Counted from the stretch's first letter, positions 32,350 through 43,230 are shown. The stretch: 64,000 bases of DNA from Perognathus longimembris pacificus (GCF_023159225.1 NC_063167.1:71053798-71117797); one strand, 5' to 3'. Notes: a model not told the origin generated them from the letters alone. Numbers and translations: made by a program.

Positions 32350-32424
<75 letters not shown>
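32350..32424 (+). repeat. (GT)n(GA)n compound microsatellite
   Basis: About 20 GT units switch sharply to about 17 GA units. It is not attached to a SINE. Confidence 0.95.
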
Positions 32425-32426
<2 letters not shown>

Positions 32427-32940
32427 AAGGGCAGCCTCTGTCAGGGAAATGGCCACCAGGATGGGCCCTCCTGAGAGGCATTCTGCCTCTGCAGAAAAAG
32501 CAGACATTGCTTTGGTTCTGCCTCCAAAACTTGAATGGTCACATACATAAAGTAATGTAGAAAGTCAATGCTAAGCAAGTGTGTATGTGTGTGTATGTGT
32601 GTGCACATGTGCACAGAACCTTCAATGCAGGCATCTCTCCAGTCCTTGGAGACTGCATCCCTCCCATACTGCTCTCCGTGGCCCTCCACGGCTGCCCCCT
32701 CTGTCCTGTGCTCAGATCATCTTCTCTGCCGGCTCTCTCTGTGGGTCTGTCCCCCGACAGCTCCTCTTGCTGCACTCATGCCCCTTGCGGCATCTCACCC
32801 TGCCTGATGGAGCAGCCCCTGGATGCGGGCGCCCCCCAACCTCTGCTCCTGCACTCCAGCCTCTCACAGGGCCCTGGTCTCATGGACACCTCTGTCTTCC
32901 TGTCCTTCCTTCAGGGACCACAGAAGTAGAAAGCATCACC
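32425..32940. other. Unassigned sequence
   Basis: Unique DNA with a short TGTGTATG patch at 32580-32605. Frames of 116 and 184 codons here run into microsatellites and are rejected. Confidence 0.4.
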
Positions 32941-32941
32941 T

Positions 32942-32987
<46 letters not shown>
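32941..32987 (+). repeat. (CT)n microsatellite
   Basis: About 22 CT units. Confidence 0.95.
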
Positions 32988-32989
<2 letters not shown>

Positions 32990-33899
32990 CTGGAGGCCGT
33001 GGGGAGAACATTTTGAGGGCTCATAGGCGATTATTGGGGGATAGAGGGCTTGCAGCAGGCCCGAATGTGCTCCAGGAAAGACTATCTGGTGGGGGAGGCC
33101 TAGAGGCAGGCTGTTTCTTGCCTTTCTTTCCCTGACATGGGGTCCCGGTGTGGGGGTAGTGGGTGGGGTGGGTGGGGGTGGGTAAGGGGTTAGGGTCAGG
33201 GGAGGAGGCAGCTGGGAATGCAGGTCAGGGCAGTCTGGAGAGCTTTTCCTGGGTGGGCCTTCCCTTTAGGGCGACTGTCCTCAGGCATCACGTTTGTTTC
33301 TCCTGGTGCCTTTCTCCATGCACTGCCCACAGTCCAAACTCTCCCTTCCCCCACACCAAAGCCCCAACCAATGCCACTATCTAACATCTAACATCGCAGC
33401 CTCTAGCCACCTTCCGGGATGGATCCCGAGCTTTCCAAAAAGACCATCATTATCCAGGCACACCCTACTGGTCCTGGCCCCAGAGAGTCTGCTTTCAATC
33501 ACCACACCGCAGGCAGAGGTGAGGGGAGATGGAAGAGCAGAGGAGCAGAGGAGCAGAGGATCATGGGGTCGCAGGGGCAGGGCAGGAGGGCCCTCTCCCC
33601 ACAGGACTCCTGAGGCTCCCCAGGGCCCTTTGCACTGGTATTTGCAGGGAAAGGGAAAGCATGAAGCAGATCACATCGAGTGCCAGTTTTCCGTTGCAGC
33701 TACGCTGTGGTGGCTTCTGAGGTCTGCCTCCATGCGTCTCCTCACCTGTAACGAGGGAAGTGAACACAGTTGCTTGGCAGACGGAGCCAGCACTGCGCAT
33801 CCCCTAGACATGTTCACCGTCACCATCAGCACCACCAAGACACAGCTCTGTTTGCTTTGTTTTGGGCAGGGGGTGGGAGTGGGGTAGGCTGTGTGGGGA
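32988..33899. other. Unassigned, with G-rich tract
   Basis: G-run cluster at 33140-33215 (GGGTGGGGTGGGTGGGGG type). A small tandem GCAGAGGA block lies at 33535-33560. No exon recognised. Confidence 0.4.
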
Positions 33900-34075
33900 G
33901 AGTTGTCACTGGAGCTTGAACTCCAAACCTGAGTGCTGTCTGTCCCTGCACTTTTTCTCTTCAAGGCCGGTGCTCTACCACTTAAACCACAGCTCCACTT
34001 CCAGCTTTTTGCTGGTTCACTGGAGATTAAGGGAATTTTCTGCCAGGGCTGGCTTATCTATTTCAGGCCTAACTT
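33900..34075 (-). repeat. B1-Geo SINE, 5'-truncated head
   Basis: Minus-strand copy: CTGGAGCTTGAACTCC, GCTCTACCACTTAAACCACAG, GCCAGGGCTGGCTTAT. Confidence 0.8.
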
Positions 34076-34156
34076 CTAACAATAACAGTTTCCACCACAG
34101 GTCTGAGTCCAGGCAGGCTCCACATGGTGGTAGCCAGTCCTCCTCCTGATACCTTT

Positions 34157-34390
34157 CAAACCCAAGGATGCGGGGCTGGGGATATGGCCTAGTGGCAAGA
34201 GTGCTTGTCTCTAATACATGAAGCCTTGGGTTCGATTCCCCAGCACCACATATACAGAAAACTGCCAGAAGTGGCGCTGTGGCTCAAGTGGCAGAGTGCT
34301 AGCCTTGAGCAAAAAGAAGCCAGGGACAGTGCTCAGGCCCTGAGTCCAAGGCCCAGGACTGGCAAAAAACAAACAAACAAACCCAAGGAT
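34157..34390 (+). mobile_element. IDL-Geo SINE with target duplication
   Basis: Full copy flanked by AAACCCAAGGATGC on both sides (about 34157-34171 and 34378-34391), with a (CAAA)n tail. The perfect duplication indicates a young insertion. Confidence 0.94.
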
Positions 34391-34979
34391 GCCTACACCA
34401 TCCAAAGCCCAAGGCCTCCATTGAACTGTCAAAGGGACCTGGGCCTTGGGAAATGCTGGAATTGCTTCCAGAAAAGGGGGTGGGGAGAGTCTATTTTCAA
34501 AGCCTATCAGGAAGTTGCTCTTTGGTTTGATTTAGGTTAGACAAACAAATTAACTGGTGGGAAAATTGAACGCCAGGTTGGAACCTCAATCTGAAACCTG
34601 GGTTTCAGGTGACGACTGTATTTGTCACTCTCTTAAATTACAACCTTAAAGTTATTTTTTTTTTATTCCGTCAGAGCCAAGGCTGGTTGACCTTGGCTAG
34701 GACCTTGTAAATCATTCCCTTTCCCCAACAATGAGGCACAGGGTTTGTTTCTCGGCATGCTGTTCACGAGTCACAGGAAAAAACAAAACAGATTCCAATG
34801 AGTTCGGCTATTATTCCTTTTCAGAGTGGCTCCAATTAGATGCGCGACACTTTTTGACCCAGCAAATGTGTTGGCCAAGGGCTCTTATTGCTATTAATTA
34901 AAGAAAGAGGAGAGCAGGCATAGAGAGAGCCATGACCCAAGAGGCAGGAGGCACTGAGGGACAAGGAGCCTGTATTTTT
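34391..34979. other. Repeat-free block, possible conserved element
   Basis: No repeats. Bases 34580-34900 have the mixed, non-decayed composition often seen in conserved non-coding elements; this is inference only. Confidence 0.3.
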
Positions 34980-35075
34980 ATTGCTGGGTTTCACCTCTAA
35001 CATGGCTGTACTGTGTGACCTTGAAGAAACCCTTTCACGGTTCTGTGCCTCAGTTTCTCCAACTGCAAGGTGCTC
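34980..35075 (+). repeat. MIR SINE relic
   Basis: CTGTGTGACCTTGAAGAAACC and TGCCTCAGTTTCTCCAACTGC match the MIR core. Confidence 0.75.
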
Positions 35076-35513
35076 TGGGTTCCGTCTTGTGCTTATATCT
35101 TTCATTCTCAACTTTTCAAACCAGATACAGCTACCATTGATTGAATCTCCTATCTGTCTGTACTGTACTCCATTTCCCAAGTACGATGGACTGGCTCCCA
35201 GACTCAGCGACAGGTGCTGCTGGCTGATTATGGTTCTAAAAGGAGAAGACCCTCAAGTCACCACTGAGGCCGACTGTCAGCAGCTCGGAGGCAGCTCTGT
35301 CCTCTGTGGGATTTGAACAAAGGCTGCACATTGGAGGAGTCTCTTGTTCAGCTCTCTTGTTAGGTGCTTTGTGGGCCCTGTGGTACAACCCAGAGCCCCT
35401 GCAGGAGTAAGGCTTTCTCTCCTCAGCATGGCGTGCTACTGGAGGAAGGATGATGGCCTATAGCCAGCCCTTCTCCAAGATCCTGCCCCTCCCTGATGGC
35501 CAGTTTACAGAGA
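35076..35513. other. Unassigned sequence
   Basis: Unique DNA. Confidence 0.4.
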
Positions 35514-36101
35514 CCCAGACCTGTCACCTGTACAATCTGACCTGTCACTTGTATAATCCAGACCTGTCACCTGTACAACCCTGCCTGTCACCTATACAAT
35601 CCAGACCTGTCACCTGTGTAATCCAGACCTGTCCCCTGGACAACCCTACCTGTCACCTGTATAATCCAGACCTGTCACCTGTGTAATCCAAGCCTGTCAC
35701 CTATGTAATCCTGACCTATCATCTGTGCAATTCAGACCTGTCACCTGTGTATTCTGGACCTGTGGCCTGTATAATCCAGACCTGTCACCTGTACAATTCA
35801 GACATGTCATTTGTGTAATCCAGACCTGTCACCTGTACAATCTGACCTGTCACCTGTACAATCCAGACCTGTGGCCTGTATAATCCAGACCTGTCACCTA
35901 TATAATCTGGCCTGTCATTCATACAGTCCAGAGCTGTCACCTGTGTAATCCAGACTTGTCACTTGTACAATTGGCCTGTCACCTATACAATCTGACCTGC
36001 CACCTGTACAACTTGACCTATAACCTATACAATCCAGACTTGTCACCTGTACAATCTGACCGGTTACCTGTGCAATCCAGTCCTGTCACCTGGACAACCC
36101 C
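35514..36101 (+). repeat. 27-unit minisatellite (21-22 bp)
   Basis: Units alternate between CAGACCTGTCACCTGTA-type 22-mers and TGACCTGTCACCTGT-type 21-mers, suggesting an older 43-bp dimer. I count 27 units, about half with an intact CACCTG. The minus strand of each unit reads AGGTGACAGGTC. Confidence 0.95.
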
Positions 36102-36265
36102 AGCTTCACAGCTGTGGTGTCTTGGCTGGGTCTTCATCAGATAGGTTCATAGGCTGCCTGATCCCTCTGCCCAGTCCCCTTTCCTTGCTTCCTTTTGATG
36201 GTGGGTTCTCTCCCTAGTTGGATCATGTACACCAAGTTCTGTCCACAGGTCTGCTTCCCAGAGAA
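36102..36265. other. Unassigned sequence
   Basis: Unique DNA. Confidence 0.4.
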
Positions 36266-36400
36266 CCCTGTCTGCAACAAGTGTCTTCTGTGTACATGGT
36301 TCTATTCCAGGTCCTGGAGGTGGAGTGGCAAGCAAAGCTGGGCCCTCTCCCCAGGATATTCAGTCTGTTGAAGGGACAGACAATACACAAATTACATGGC
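36266..36400 (+). repeat. L2-like relic
   Basis: The phrase TTGAAGGGACAGACAATACAC and preceding GGATATTCAGTC resemble the L2 3' region. Confidence 0.4.
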
Positions 36401-36635
36401 TTGGCACTGGTGGCTCACACCTGCAATCCTAGCCTACTGCAGGATGCTGAGATCTGAGGATCACAGTTTCAAGCCAGCCCAGGTAGAAAAGTCCATGAGA
36501 CTCACCTTTAATTAACTAGCAAAAAGCCAGTAGTGGATCCATGGCTCAAGTAGTAGAGTACCAGCCTTGATCAGAAAAAGTGAGAATGCAAGGCCACAAG
36601 TTCAAGCCTCAGTATTGACTGTACATACATAAGAA
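36401..36635 (+). repeat. B1-Geo SINE
   Basis: Plus-strand copy: GGTGGCTCACACCTGCAATC, GCTCAAGTAGTAGAGTACC, CCTCAGTATTGACTG. Confidence 0.86.
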
Positions 36636-36741
36636 TAAATAATACATAAAGAAATAAGTAAATTTAATGGTGTACTGATGCCTAGCAGAGCAGTGTCTGA
36701 AGAATATGAAGGAGAAATGCATTAATTAAAAACAAAAGTAT

Positions 36742-36945
36742 GGGGCTGGGAATATGGCCTAGTGGCAAGAGTGCTTGCCTCCTACACATGAAGCTCTTGG
36801 TTCGATTCCCCAGCACCACATATATGGAAAATGGCCAGAAGGGGCTCTGTGGCTCAGGTGGCAGAGTGCTAGCCTTGAGCGGGAAGAAGCCAGGGATGGT
36901 GCTCAGGCCCTGAGTCCAAGGAGGACTGGCCAAAAAAAAAAAAGT
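36742..36945 (+). mobile_element. IDL-Geo SINE, first of three in a row
   Basis: Full copy: GGGCTGGGAATATGGCC ... GAGGACTGGCC with an A12 tail. Confidence 0.93.
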
Positions 36946-36947
36946 AG

Positions 36948-37105
36948 GGGGGCTAGGGATATGGCCCTGGGTTCAATTCCCCAGCACCACATATACAGAA
37001 AATGGCCAGAAGTGGCGCTGTGGTTCAAGTGGCCTTGAGCAAAAGAAGAAGCCAGGGACAATGCTCAGGCCCTGAGTCCAAGCCCTAGGACTAGCCAAAA
37101 AAAAA
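36948..37105 (+). mobile_element. IDL-Geo SINE with internal deletion, second of three
   Basis: The head reads GGGCTAGGGATATGGCCCTGGG. The 35 or so bases between two GGCC motifs of the consensus are missing, which removes the region between the pol III A and B boxes. There is a further short deletion in the Geo part. Confidence 0.92.
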
Positions 37106-37116
37106 TAGAAAAAATA

Positions 37117-37312
37117 GGGCTGGGAATGTGGCTTAGTGGTAGAGTGCTGGCCTAGCATGCATGAATCCCTGGGTTCAATTCCTTAGTACCACGTACACAG
37201 AAAAAGCCAGAAGTGGTGCTGTGGCTCAATAGGTAGAGTGCTAGCCTTGAGCAAAAAGAAGCCAGGGACAGTGCCCAGGCCCTGAGTCCAAGCCCCAGGA
37301 CTGACAAAAAAA
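37117..37312 (+). mobile_element. IDL-Geo SINE, third of three
   Basis: Full copy: GGGCTGGGAATGTGGCTTAG ... CCCAGGACTGACAAAAAAAA, followed by an (ATAC)n patch. Confidence 0.93.
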
Positions 37313-37479
37313 AACCCCAAACCATACATACATACATACTCTACAACTGAAACGAAAGAAAGCTTACTTGTTGGTTAATTGGTTGGTTGAGTGGCTGACT
37401 GATTTTGTGGTGCTGAGGATGAATTCCCCTGGGAAAGTCTGCACATCAGCCCCCACATTTACCAATTAAGCCACCTTGC
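37313..37479. other. Unassigned sequence
   Basis: Includes a (TGGT)-rich patch at 37369-37395. Confidence 0.4.
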
Positions 37480-38160
37480 CCTTGTCACATACTCGCTGTC
37501 ACTGTGGGCTCCAGCATCTTGTGCTCATTTGAACACCAGCCAGACTTGCTCATTCAGATTTCCCACTGTTTTTCCTTTTCAGCCCATCAGTTAGATGGTT
37601 AGATTGCTTTTCCATAAACGTAACTACCAATGTGCTCCTCACTCCTCAGCTCAGAAGCCCCGGTAGCTCCTCACCCCTGACAGCATGAGCTCTAAACCTC
37701 CTTGCTATGCTCTGCTTCCAATAGGATTCCTGTCTCACCTGGGCCATTCTTTTTTTTTTTTTTTCTCAAATTTTTATTATCAAACTGATGTACAGAGAGG
37801 TTACAGTATCATACGTTGGGCATTGGATACATTTCTTGTACTGTTTGTTGCCTTGTCCCTCATGCCCCCCTCTCTCCCCCCCTTTCCCTCCCCCCGCCAG
37901 GTGTTCAGTTCACTTACACCAAACAGTTCTGCAAGTAACCTGGGCCATTCTTGAATGCACCTGTCTCCCCTCCTAAACATCCTGCCTACTCACTGTGTGA
38001 CCTTTAACCTTTGAGTGAGAGCTGCGAGCTTCATGCTGCCTATCTTAATGTATCTGCCCAGAGCTCAAGGGCCCACTCTGTACCATCGCTGCACCCCACC
38101 AACTCTGGAGTGCATGCTCCACCCTTCACCCCCTCCTAATTTTATTGTCTATACTATTTT
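37480..38160 (+). repeat. L2 relic interrupted by an L1 copy
   Basis: Left (37480-37750) and right (37938-38150) parts read like the L2 3' coding/UTR region (GTAGCTCCTCACCCCTGAC, CTCCTTGCTATGCTC, GGGCCATTCTTGAATGC). Confidence 0.55.
37738..37952 (-). mobile_element. 5'-truncated L1 insertion with target duplication
   Basis: The minus strand carries the L1 3' end: a G-rich tract, CAAGAAATGTATCCAATGCC, GTACATCAGTTTGATAATAAA and poly(A) (T18 on plus). ACCTGGGCCATTCT flanks it on both sides (37737-37750 and 37938-37951). Confidence 0.9.
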
Positions 38161-38176
38161 ATCTTTCTGACGTGCT

Positions 38177-38180
<4 letters not shown>

Positions 38181-38233
<53 letters not shown>
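38181..38233 (+). repeat. (GT)n microsatellite at a SINE 3' end
   Basis: About 26 GT units abut the Geo end of the next minus-strand SINE. Confidence 0.95.
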
Positions 38234-38234
<1 letters not shown>

Positions 38235-38458
38235 GGAACTAGGGCTTGAACTCAAGGCCTCGTGTTTTCCCTCACTTTTTCCATCCAGGCTGGTGCTCTA
38301 CCACTTAAGCCCTCCACTTCTGGCTTTTTTTTTTTTCTGGTTAGTTGGAGGTAGCAGTCTCTCAGACTTTTCTGCCTAGGCTCTGGTTTTAAACCTATGT
38401 CTTTAGATCTCAGCCTCCTGAGTAGCTAGGACTATAGGCGTGAGCCACTAGCACCTGG
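38234..38458 (-). repeat. B1-Geo SINE
   Basis: Minus-strand copy: GGAACTAGGGCTTGAACTC, CTCTACCACTTAAGCC, GGCGTGAGCCACTAGCACC. Confidence 0.88.
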
Positions 38459-39361
38459 TTACTTTCTAAATTTATAAAGCCCTGGTGGGTTTCCATTTCC
38501 CAGCCAGACTCTGAGCTCCACAAGGCCTCGCATGGCTTTTTCTGACCCTCAATGGTTTCATCTCCTGGCAAAGTTTACCCTTTCCAGCGCCCCGGTTTCT
38601 GTGTGCTGACTCTGAGACAAAGGCCATCATCCCAGGAGCTCCACAAACCTCTGATTGGGGGTTGCAGAGAGTTTCTCAGAGAATTCCAGAGAAGCGCCTC
38701 CTCTTCTTTACATACCATTAGGAACTTCTTTGTGTTAATTCAACGTTCTGCCCCACGACATTAAATAAAGCTTTGTTGAAAGCAATTTAATTTTAAAAAG
38801 TCTTGTGATATTTTTGCACAATTGCCCAAAATTTCCCATCTCTCTAGGCAGCTTCTGGAAGGCAGAGATGTCAGCACATAGCAGACCTGCAACCAAGGTC
38901 CCCACCATGGGTGACATTTTGCAACATGCCTCTCACATGGTGACATTCTGCGACGTGGCTCCCACATTGGCTTTGGTTGCTTGCTCATAGAGTGTAGATG
39001 TAGCTTATTGTCAAGAAGCAGAAGCATACATAACAAGGCTCCACATGCTACCAACCTCAAGACAAGAGGCTTTCTTCCATCCTGCTGCCTCCCTGCTTCC
39101 TGTCTCCCTGCATCACATCTCCCCTCTGCTTGGCCCCAGAGCTCTGGCCCTCCAGCCCTACCTCAAACACGAAGGCACAGGCGTTTCTCCACTCAGTTTC
39201 CACATAGCTCCTCTATCTGCCTGCCAGATCTTAGGGCCTCTCCTCTTCTCACACCTCCATCCCATGTTCTCCTCTTCCCTCCATCTCATCGCTCTAGCCT
39301 TATTCTCTTTTGTTTTTCCCAGCGCACTATTGAAAACAATATTATAGCCACAGGGCACAGT
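38459..39361. other. Unassigned sequence
   Basis: Unique DNA. The frame of 129 codons at 38981-39370 has no domain. CACATGG(T)GACATT-type words recur three times around 38900-38965. Confidence 0.35.
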
Positions 39362-39573
39362 TACAGCTAACCTGTAATCCTAGTTACTCAGGAGGCTGAG
39401 AGCTGAGGATCCTGGTTCAAAGCCAGCCCAGGCAGAAAACTCTGTGACAGACTCTTATTTCTAATTAATCAGCAAAAAGCTGGATGAAAGTGTCACTCAA
39501 ATAGTAGACCACCGGTCCTGAGAGAAAAACCAAGTAAGAGCTTGTGGCTCTGGGTTCAAGCCCAGTACCGGCG

Positions 39574-39575
<2 letters not shown>
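39362..39575 (+). repeat. B1-Geo SINE
   Basis: Plus-strand copy: CTGTAATCCTAGTTACTCAGG, TTCAAGCCCAGTACCGG. Confidence 0.86.

Positions 39576-39632
<57 letters not shown>
39571..39632 (+). repeat. (CG)n(CA)n microsatellite at a SINE 3' end
   Basis: Short GC alternation, then about 25 CA units growing from CAGTACCGG. Confidence 0.95.
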
Positions 39633-39634
<2 letters not shown>

Positions 39635-39639
39635 CCAAT

Positions 39640-39765
39640 AACTCTCCCTCCAGCATATTCTCTCTGTATGTGTTTGTCTACTGTGTACATAGTTTTTCAG
39701 TAAAATGTAGGCTCCAATAGGGCAAGGCCTTATTGTGCAGAGCTAATCATGGTTCAAAATAGGGG
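39640..39765 (+). repeat. L2-like relic
   Basis: AAAATGTAGGCTCCAATAGGGCAAGG resembles the L2 3' phrase about gene-poor turnover segments. Confidence 0.4.
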
Positions 39766-39904
39766 CTCCAGGCCACAGGCCTGCCTTGTCTCCCTACTTC
39801 TCTGTACCCCCTTAGGAGCCTCTCTATCTACCACAAAGCTTGACAAAGTGTGACCAGTGCCCTACCATATTCTAGTGCTGCTTAATCATCTGAATTGCTG
39901 GTCT

Positions 39905-39965
39905 AGTGTGATGGTGCGTACCTGTAATCCCAGAACTCTGGAAGCTGAGGCAGGAGGATCTGTGG
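39905..39965 (+). repeat. B1-type SINE, truncated
   Basis: GTGATGGTGCGTACCTGTAATC and GAAGCTGAGGCAGGAGGATC: a classic B1/Alu-like head, without the Geo-type GAGATCTGAGG motif. Confidence 0.8.
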
Positions 39966-40539
39966 GGTTATAAATCCCAAAAACTCAGTGCAGGGATTCC
40001 AGGTCCGTCACCGAATCTGACAGGATCATGCTCTTCACACAAGGACCCTGAAATCCACATCTAAAGGCGCTCTCCAGGGACCTGCTGGTGGGACAAGCCT
40101 GACAACCACTATTGTTGGGTGTTAACAAAGATTTTAAAAACAACAATAACTGATTTCCAACTGTGTTTCCACTCCTCACTTTCAAAGGCCGCCCAGGGCT
40201 GGATAATTCTGCTCTCCTCTCCTCCCCTCCCCCAGACCTTTGTGTTCTGCTTCTTCATGCTGTCTGCAAGCTCAGGCAGTGACTTTACTGGGGTCATGCA
40301 GATGACCCTGAGTGAGGGCATGAGCTGGTCCCGCTCTCTTTGCGGAGCCCCAGAGCTCTCAAGTCAGCCCAGGCCACTCCTTTCCAAAACCACAGGGCCT
40401 TCCTTCCCTCTGGAGGCCCTTCACCATGGCTGACTCCCTGGCTTTCCCACAAGGATCCTGAGACAGACAAGCCCGGGGCCAATTTCCCTGGAAACTTTTC
40501 TTGTCTCAGTTGAATTTGGTCTTCTCACTTCAATGTTCA
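39966..40539. other. Unassigned sequence
   Basis: Unique DNA. Confidence 0.35.
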
Positions 40540-40710
40540 AAGAACTCTGATAGCTCCTAAGGCTTTTGTTCATTTCATTTGCATGGAGTTATTTACTTAC
40601 CTGCCTTGTTTCCTCAAAGCCATCCAGCCTGTGAGGGCAGCAAGTGTAATTTATTCATGACCATGGTGGCAAAGCTCTCAGCCCAAACACGTTTGTTGGA
40701 TGAATGATGA
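40540..40710 (+). repeat. L2-like relic
   Basis: GATAGCTCCTAAGGC, CCTGTGAGGGCAGCAAG and CGTTTGTTGGATGAATGATG fit the L2 3' end. Confidence 0.55.
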
Positions 40711-41442
40711 CGTTCACATTTGGTTCAAAATATACTTCATCATTCTGGTTTTCTTCTTCTTTTCTCTCATCCAGTTGTTAAAAAAGAAACCCACAAGATA
40801 TTATTTTTAAAAAAAGTTTAGTTCATTCATTTCTGCTAAGCACCCACACTCATTTAGACATTATAATGAATTTCAAAAACAAATTGATTGTCATTGAGGA
40901 ACATAGAACTCTTCGCTAATTATAACAGAGAACAAAAGCACCTTGGAGCTCTCCATCAGGATCACCAAGCCAGGTTGTAAAGAATTAGAAGACAGGCTGT
41001 CCCCTGCGAGCTCAGCGCAAGTGCAGACTGCATGCTCAGGAGGTTTTTCCTTCTTTAAGGCAGATGTGGAAATCTGGGTGAGCTGTGTGTGGCCGAGCCC
41101 ATCTGCCGCCATCCCTGACCCCCAGCTCCCAGCCTGTGCCTGCTCTCACAGCCAAGAGAGCCCAGCAGAAGTGAATCCCAGATGTCTCTGCCTGGGAGTG
41201 ACTTTCAACATCAGTCCTGAGATGTCAGCTGTCTGAGCACCTGGGGTTATAGGCATGAACCTCTGGTGCCTGGCACCACAAATAGCTTTTGTTTTTCTGA
41301 GAAAAGCAATGCTAATACATGAGACTCAGTATATAAATGCAACAACATTAATGATCTTTTTATCTTTAGGGTTAGACGGGCTCTGAGATTCTAGTCTAGG
41401 CCTAAACATGTAACCCAATGGTTTGAACAAATGCAATTTTGA
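40711..41442. other. Unassigned sequence
   Basis: Unique DNA. The stretch 41210-41280 (GAGATGTCAGCTGTCTGAGC, GGTTATAGGCATGAACC) is a decayed B1-like head piece. Confidence 0.4.
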
Positions 41443-41672
41443 ATCTGATTTTTTTTTGCCAGTACGGAAGTTTGAACTCAGGGCCTAGTACTTACTCAGC
41501 TTGCTTGCACTGCTGGTGCTCTACCATATGAGTCACTCCACCAACCTTTTTTTCTCTTTGCAGGTTATTTTGCAGATGGAGTTTTCTGAACTTTTATGTC
41601 TAGGCTATGAACTTCCAGATGTCAGCCTCCTGAGTAGCTAGGATTGCAGGTGTGAGTCACTATGTGCCCAAT
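41443..41672 (-). repeat. B1-Geo SINE
   Basis: Minus-strand copy: TTGCCAGTACGGAAGTTTG, GCTCTACCATATGAGTCACTC, GATTGCAGGTGTGAGTCAC. Confidence 0.84.
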
Positions 41673-42714
41673 GGGCTTGAATTTTTTAAAATATCATCAC
41701 ACTGAAGAGTCTTAGTAGTGGCCGGAATGTGTCCTCTTGAGTGTGCAAATTTGCTCTGGGCCGGCCTTCTGCCCCCTGCCTGAGAGTGCACATAAGATCA
41801 CGGTGGACACATCATTTGCTGAACTCTGCTGGAAAAGCCACTCAAGTAGAACCGCTTAGAGAATAAGAACCATCACACAACAATGAGACGATACATGTAA
41901 TAACACATTAGCCATCATTTTCGAGATTTTGCTTGCTGCAATGTGTTACTATCATGTTCTATTTTTCTGTGCAAAATGAAAACACAACACAACCAATTTA
42001 CTTGTCCCACAAGGTTTGGGGTTGGAGCCACTGAGATCACATGACACGGTGCCTCACATTGCCTCCCAACTCAATGGAATTGCCTTCATTTTATCTTTCT
42101 CATAAATCCCATATGCCGCACATGCTCCCAGTGCCCCCGGTGGGTCCTCCACACCGCCTGGGGTGCTGCTCATTGAGCCAGCTCTGATTCTAAAACCATA
42201 AGATCTGTCAGACTGAAACCCCTTCGGACAGCTACTTAAAGAAAAGAAAACTACAGAAATAAAACAGGGACTTTACGAGGAATTAATACGTAGTACTGCA
42301 AGAAAAAAAAACAATGTCAGGAACAATTTTTATAAATCAGAGAATAGAAGGCCACACAGGTGAAGTGCACACAGCCTTGGTTCTTTCAAAAGTTTATCAT
42401 CTTTCAGGGAACACATCCCAGCAGAGATAATGAGGGGCACATGGGAGCTCAGCAGGAAGAGCAGTTCACTGAGCTGGGGGAGTCACAGGAAGGTAGAAGA
42501 GGTGACTCTTGGGCTACATCCCTCGTTATGGGAGAAGTCTGTTAGGGCTACCTGCCATCTTTGTCCGTGGATGACAGCACTAATGGCCCAGGGTGCTGAC
42601 CTCATGCCTGAAAGCGGGTCACAGCGATTCGAGGACTCAAGTTTGGGTTAAGAAAGCAAATTGGAGATCTCTCTCCCCCCCCCCCCCCACTTCCTCTCCC
42701 TCTCTGTCTTTTAC
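41673..42714. other. Unassigned sequence
   Basis: Unique DNA, ending with a C11 run near 42678. Confidence 0.35.
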
Positions 42715-42935
42715 TCTAGTACTAGGACTTGGTCTCAGGACATTGTGCTCTTGTGTGGCTTTTTCTCTCAAGGCTGGTACTCTATCTACACTTGAGCCAC
42801 ACTTCCAAGTCTGGCTTTGTGCTGCTTCATTGGAGGTAAGAATCTCTTGGATTTGTCTGCACAGGCTGGCTTCGAACTGGGATCCTCAGATCTCAGCCTC
42901 CTGAGCAGCTAGAATTATTAGTGTGAGCCACTAAC
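42715..42935 (-). repeat. B1-Geo SINE
   Basis: Minus-strand copy: CTAGTACTAGGACTTGGTC, CTACACTTGAGCCACAC, GATCTCAGCCTCCTGAGC. Confidence 0.84.
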
Positions 42936-42999
42936 TGTAAGTTAGTGCATGCTCAAGAGTTTCATTTAAAAAAAAAGTTTTATAAAAATCTAGTATATA

Positions 43000-43230
43000 A
43001 TCTGGGTGCTGGTGGCTCATGCCTATAATCCTAGCTACATCAGAAGGCTGATCTGAGGATCATGGTTGAAAGCCAGCCTGGGCAGGAAAGTCAATGAGAC
43101 TATCTCCAATTAACCAATAGAAAACTGGAAGTGGTGCTGTGGCTCAAGTGGTAGAGCACTAGCCTTGAGCTGAAGAGCTCAGGAACAGTGCCCAGGCTCA
43201 GAGTTCAAGCCCTACAACTGAAAAAAAAAT

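Noticed and set aside
35450..35686. Repetitive frame with a CHLYN-type repeat
   Set aside because: Arises from the 22-bp minisatellite; units of 21 and 22 bp shift the frame and it stops within the array.
35514..36101. CRISPR-like regular repeats
   Set aside because: Direct tandem units without spacers in a mammalian genome: a minisatellite.
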